A stretch of 64,000 bases of DNA, taken from NCBI GenBank assembly GCA_013368325.1, contig JAACJK010000065.1, positions 62,001 through 126,000 on the forward strand, written 5' to 3'. The notes beneath the pieces are model-generated. The model had not been told where the DNA came from and searched no databases. It was given only the letters and a program-made list of their open reading frames with translations. Made by a program: the position numbers and the translations under genes. Position 1 is the first letter of the stretch, and every line of letters starts with the position of its first letter. Of this stretch, positions 63,236 to 64,000 are shown one piece after another. This DNA comes from Ephemerocybe angulata (Eukaryota > Basidiomycota > Agaricomycetes > Agaricales > Psathyrellaceae).

Positions 63236-63900
63236 TCACAGCAGTCCGCAGGTTCCGATGGGGAGGGTGAGCACCGGGGCAACTGGATTTGCCACTGGTG
63301 GTGAGTGAGCCTCTCTTGGGACGCCGGACGTTACGGCTTTGTGCACAGGAAAGGGACCCTTGTCTATCCAGCCAGCCACTGACCCCAGGCTCCTCAGCGA
63401 TGAAGAGATCATCATGCTCGCGAAGAATGGCAAGATCGCGGCGTACGCCTTCGAGAAGCTCTTCGGAATGGACGAGCTTGAACGGGCAGTCCGCATTCCA
63501 CGAGCCTTAATCTGTGAGCCAATCTCTCTCTTCCTCTCCAACATACTTCCCTTTCTGACAGACATATCATTATTTCTATCTAGCTCGTGCCTCACCGACT
63601 CAGAAGGCTCTCGAAACTTCGACCATCCCATTCGAAAGCTACGATTATTCGCGGGTCCTTGGGAGCATGCTGCGAGAACGTGGTCGGCTAAATCCCTATT
63701 CCCCTCGGAGTCACCGGTCCTCTGAAATGACGGAACATCCAACGCTATCCCTATGCCACCGCGGAAGGCACACTCGTCGCATCCACCTCTCGCGGCTGTA
63801 AAGCCCTCAACGCTGGAGGAGGAGTGACGACGGACCTCGTCGGTGACGCGATGGCCCGCGGCCCGGCCATCAACTTCCCCTACTCGTTTACTCATTCGTA
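63236..63900 (+). pseudogene. HMG-CoA reductase catalytic-domain fragment, broken
   Basis: HMG-CoA reductase makes mevalonate for sterol synthesis. Here an exon reads PLSIQPATDPRLLSDEEIIM with LAKNGKIAAYAFEKLFGMDE and LERAVRIPRALI; after an intron, ARASPTQKALETSTIPFESY with DYSRVLG. Then the frame breaks: one extra base near 63648, a stop (TAA) where the family has a Tyr codon in the VGYIPIPLG motif, and a lost segment near 63725. Farther on, a third frame reads [20 protein letters not shown] and [15 protein letters not shown], the well-known catalytic-core text. The membrane-spanning half is missing upstream and the window ends soon after. With several breaks it cannot make an active enzyme. 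Confidence 0.8.
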
Positions 63901-64000
63901 GTCGTGTCAATAGCGTGCCCGAACATCTCAGAGACTCATGGCCGAGGACCTGGAACTAGAAAGCTAAGTAAGTACACACTCAATCATACATCGGTCGAAC

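Overview
The window looks like nuclear DNA of a filamentous basidiomycete, most likely an Agaricomycete. The main reasons are many short GT-AG introns of about 50-70 nt, dense gene families typical of mushrooms (multi-pass membrane proteins of the DUF6534 type, F-box/LRR proteins, adenylate-forming enzymes) and a KDZ-class DNA transposon. There is no bacterial-type operon structure. All gene models below were spliced by eye, so starts and exon borders are proposals.

Region 0-10 kb is a mosaic of duplicated and decayed pieces. It holds the first two exons of the mitochondrial QCR2 gene (minus strand), a 3' piece of the NST1 gene with indels, an apparently intact copy of an unknown gene (called gene X here), two small elements whose inverted ends carry TATA-like sequences and enclose pieces of a RecQ-like helicase, and an array of short repeated exon/intron units with no recognised function. 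The QCR2, gene X and NST1 pieces are inverted copies of loci at 21-26.3 kb in the same window. Region 10-12.2 kb has no gene I can name.

Region 12-28.5 kb is mostly ordinary: a truncated acylaminoacyl-peptidase, three related NmrA/SDR-like NAD(P)-binding proteins, a DUF6534-like membrane protein, full QCR2, gene X copy B and full NST1.

Region 29.09-40.80 kb is the most striking part. It is an about 11.7 kb element with about 73 bp terminal inverted repeats, long subterminal repeat arrays at both ends, two accessory genes and a six-exon gene that splices into an unbroken 1,033-residue KDZ (Kyakuja-Dileera-Zisupton) transposase with a SWIM-like zinc motif, cysteine clusters and an RNase H-like core. 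It appears structurally complete.

Region 41-64 kb returns to chromosomal genes: gene X copy C with a nearby relic of the exon array, a peroxisomal acyl-CoA oxidase, a multi-pass membrane protein, an alpha/beta hydrolase, a Ser/Thr-rich single-pass membrane protein, a stand-alone adenylate-forming enzyme, tyrosyl-DNA phosphodiesterase 1, a TPR/F-box/LRR protein and a broken HMG-CoA reductase piece at the right edge. These genes do not form one pathway; the shared theme is repeated duplication and transposon activity around otherwise housekeeping loci.
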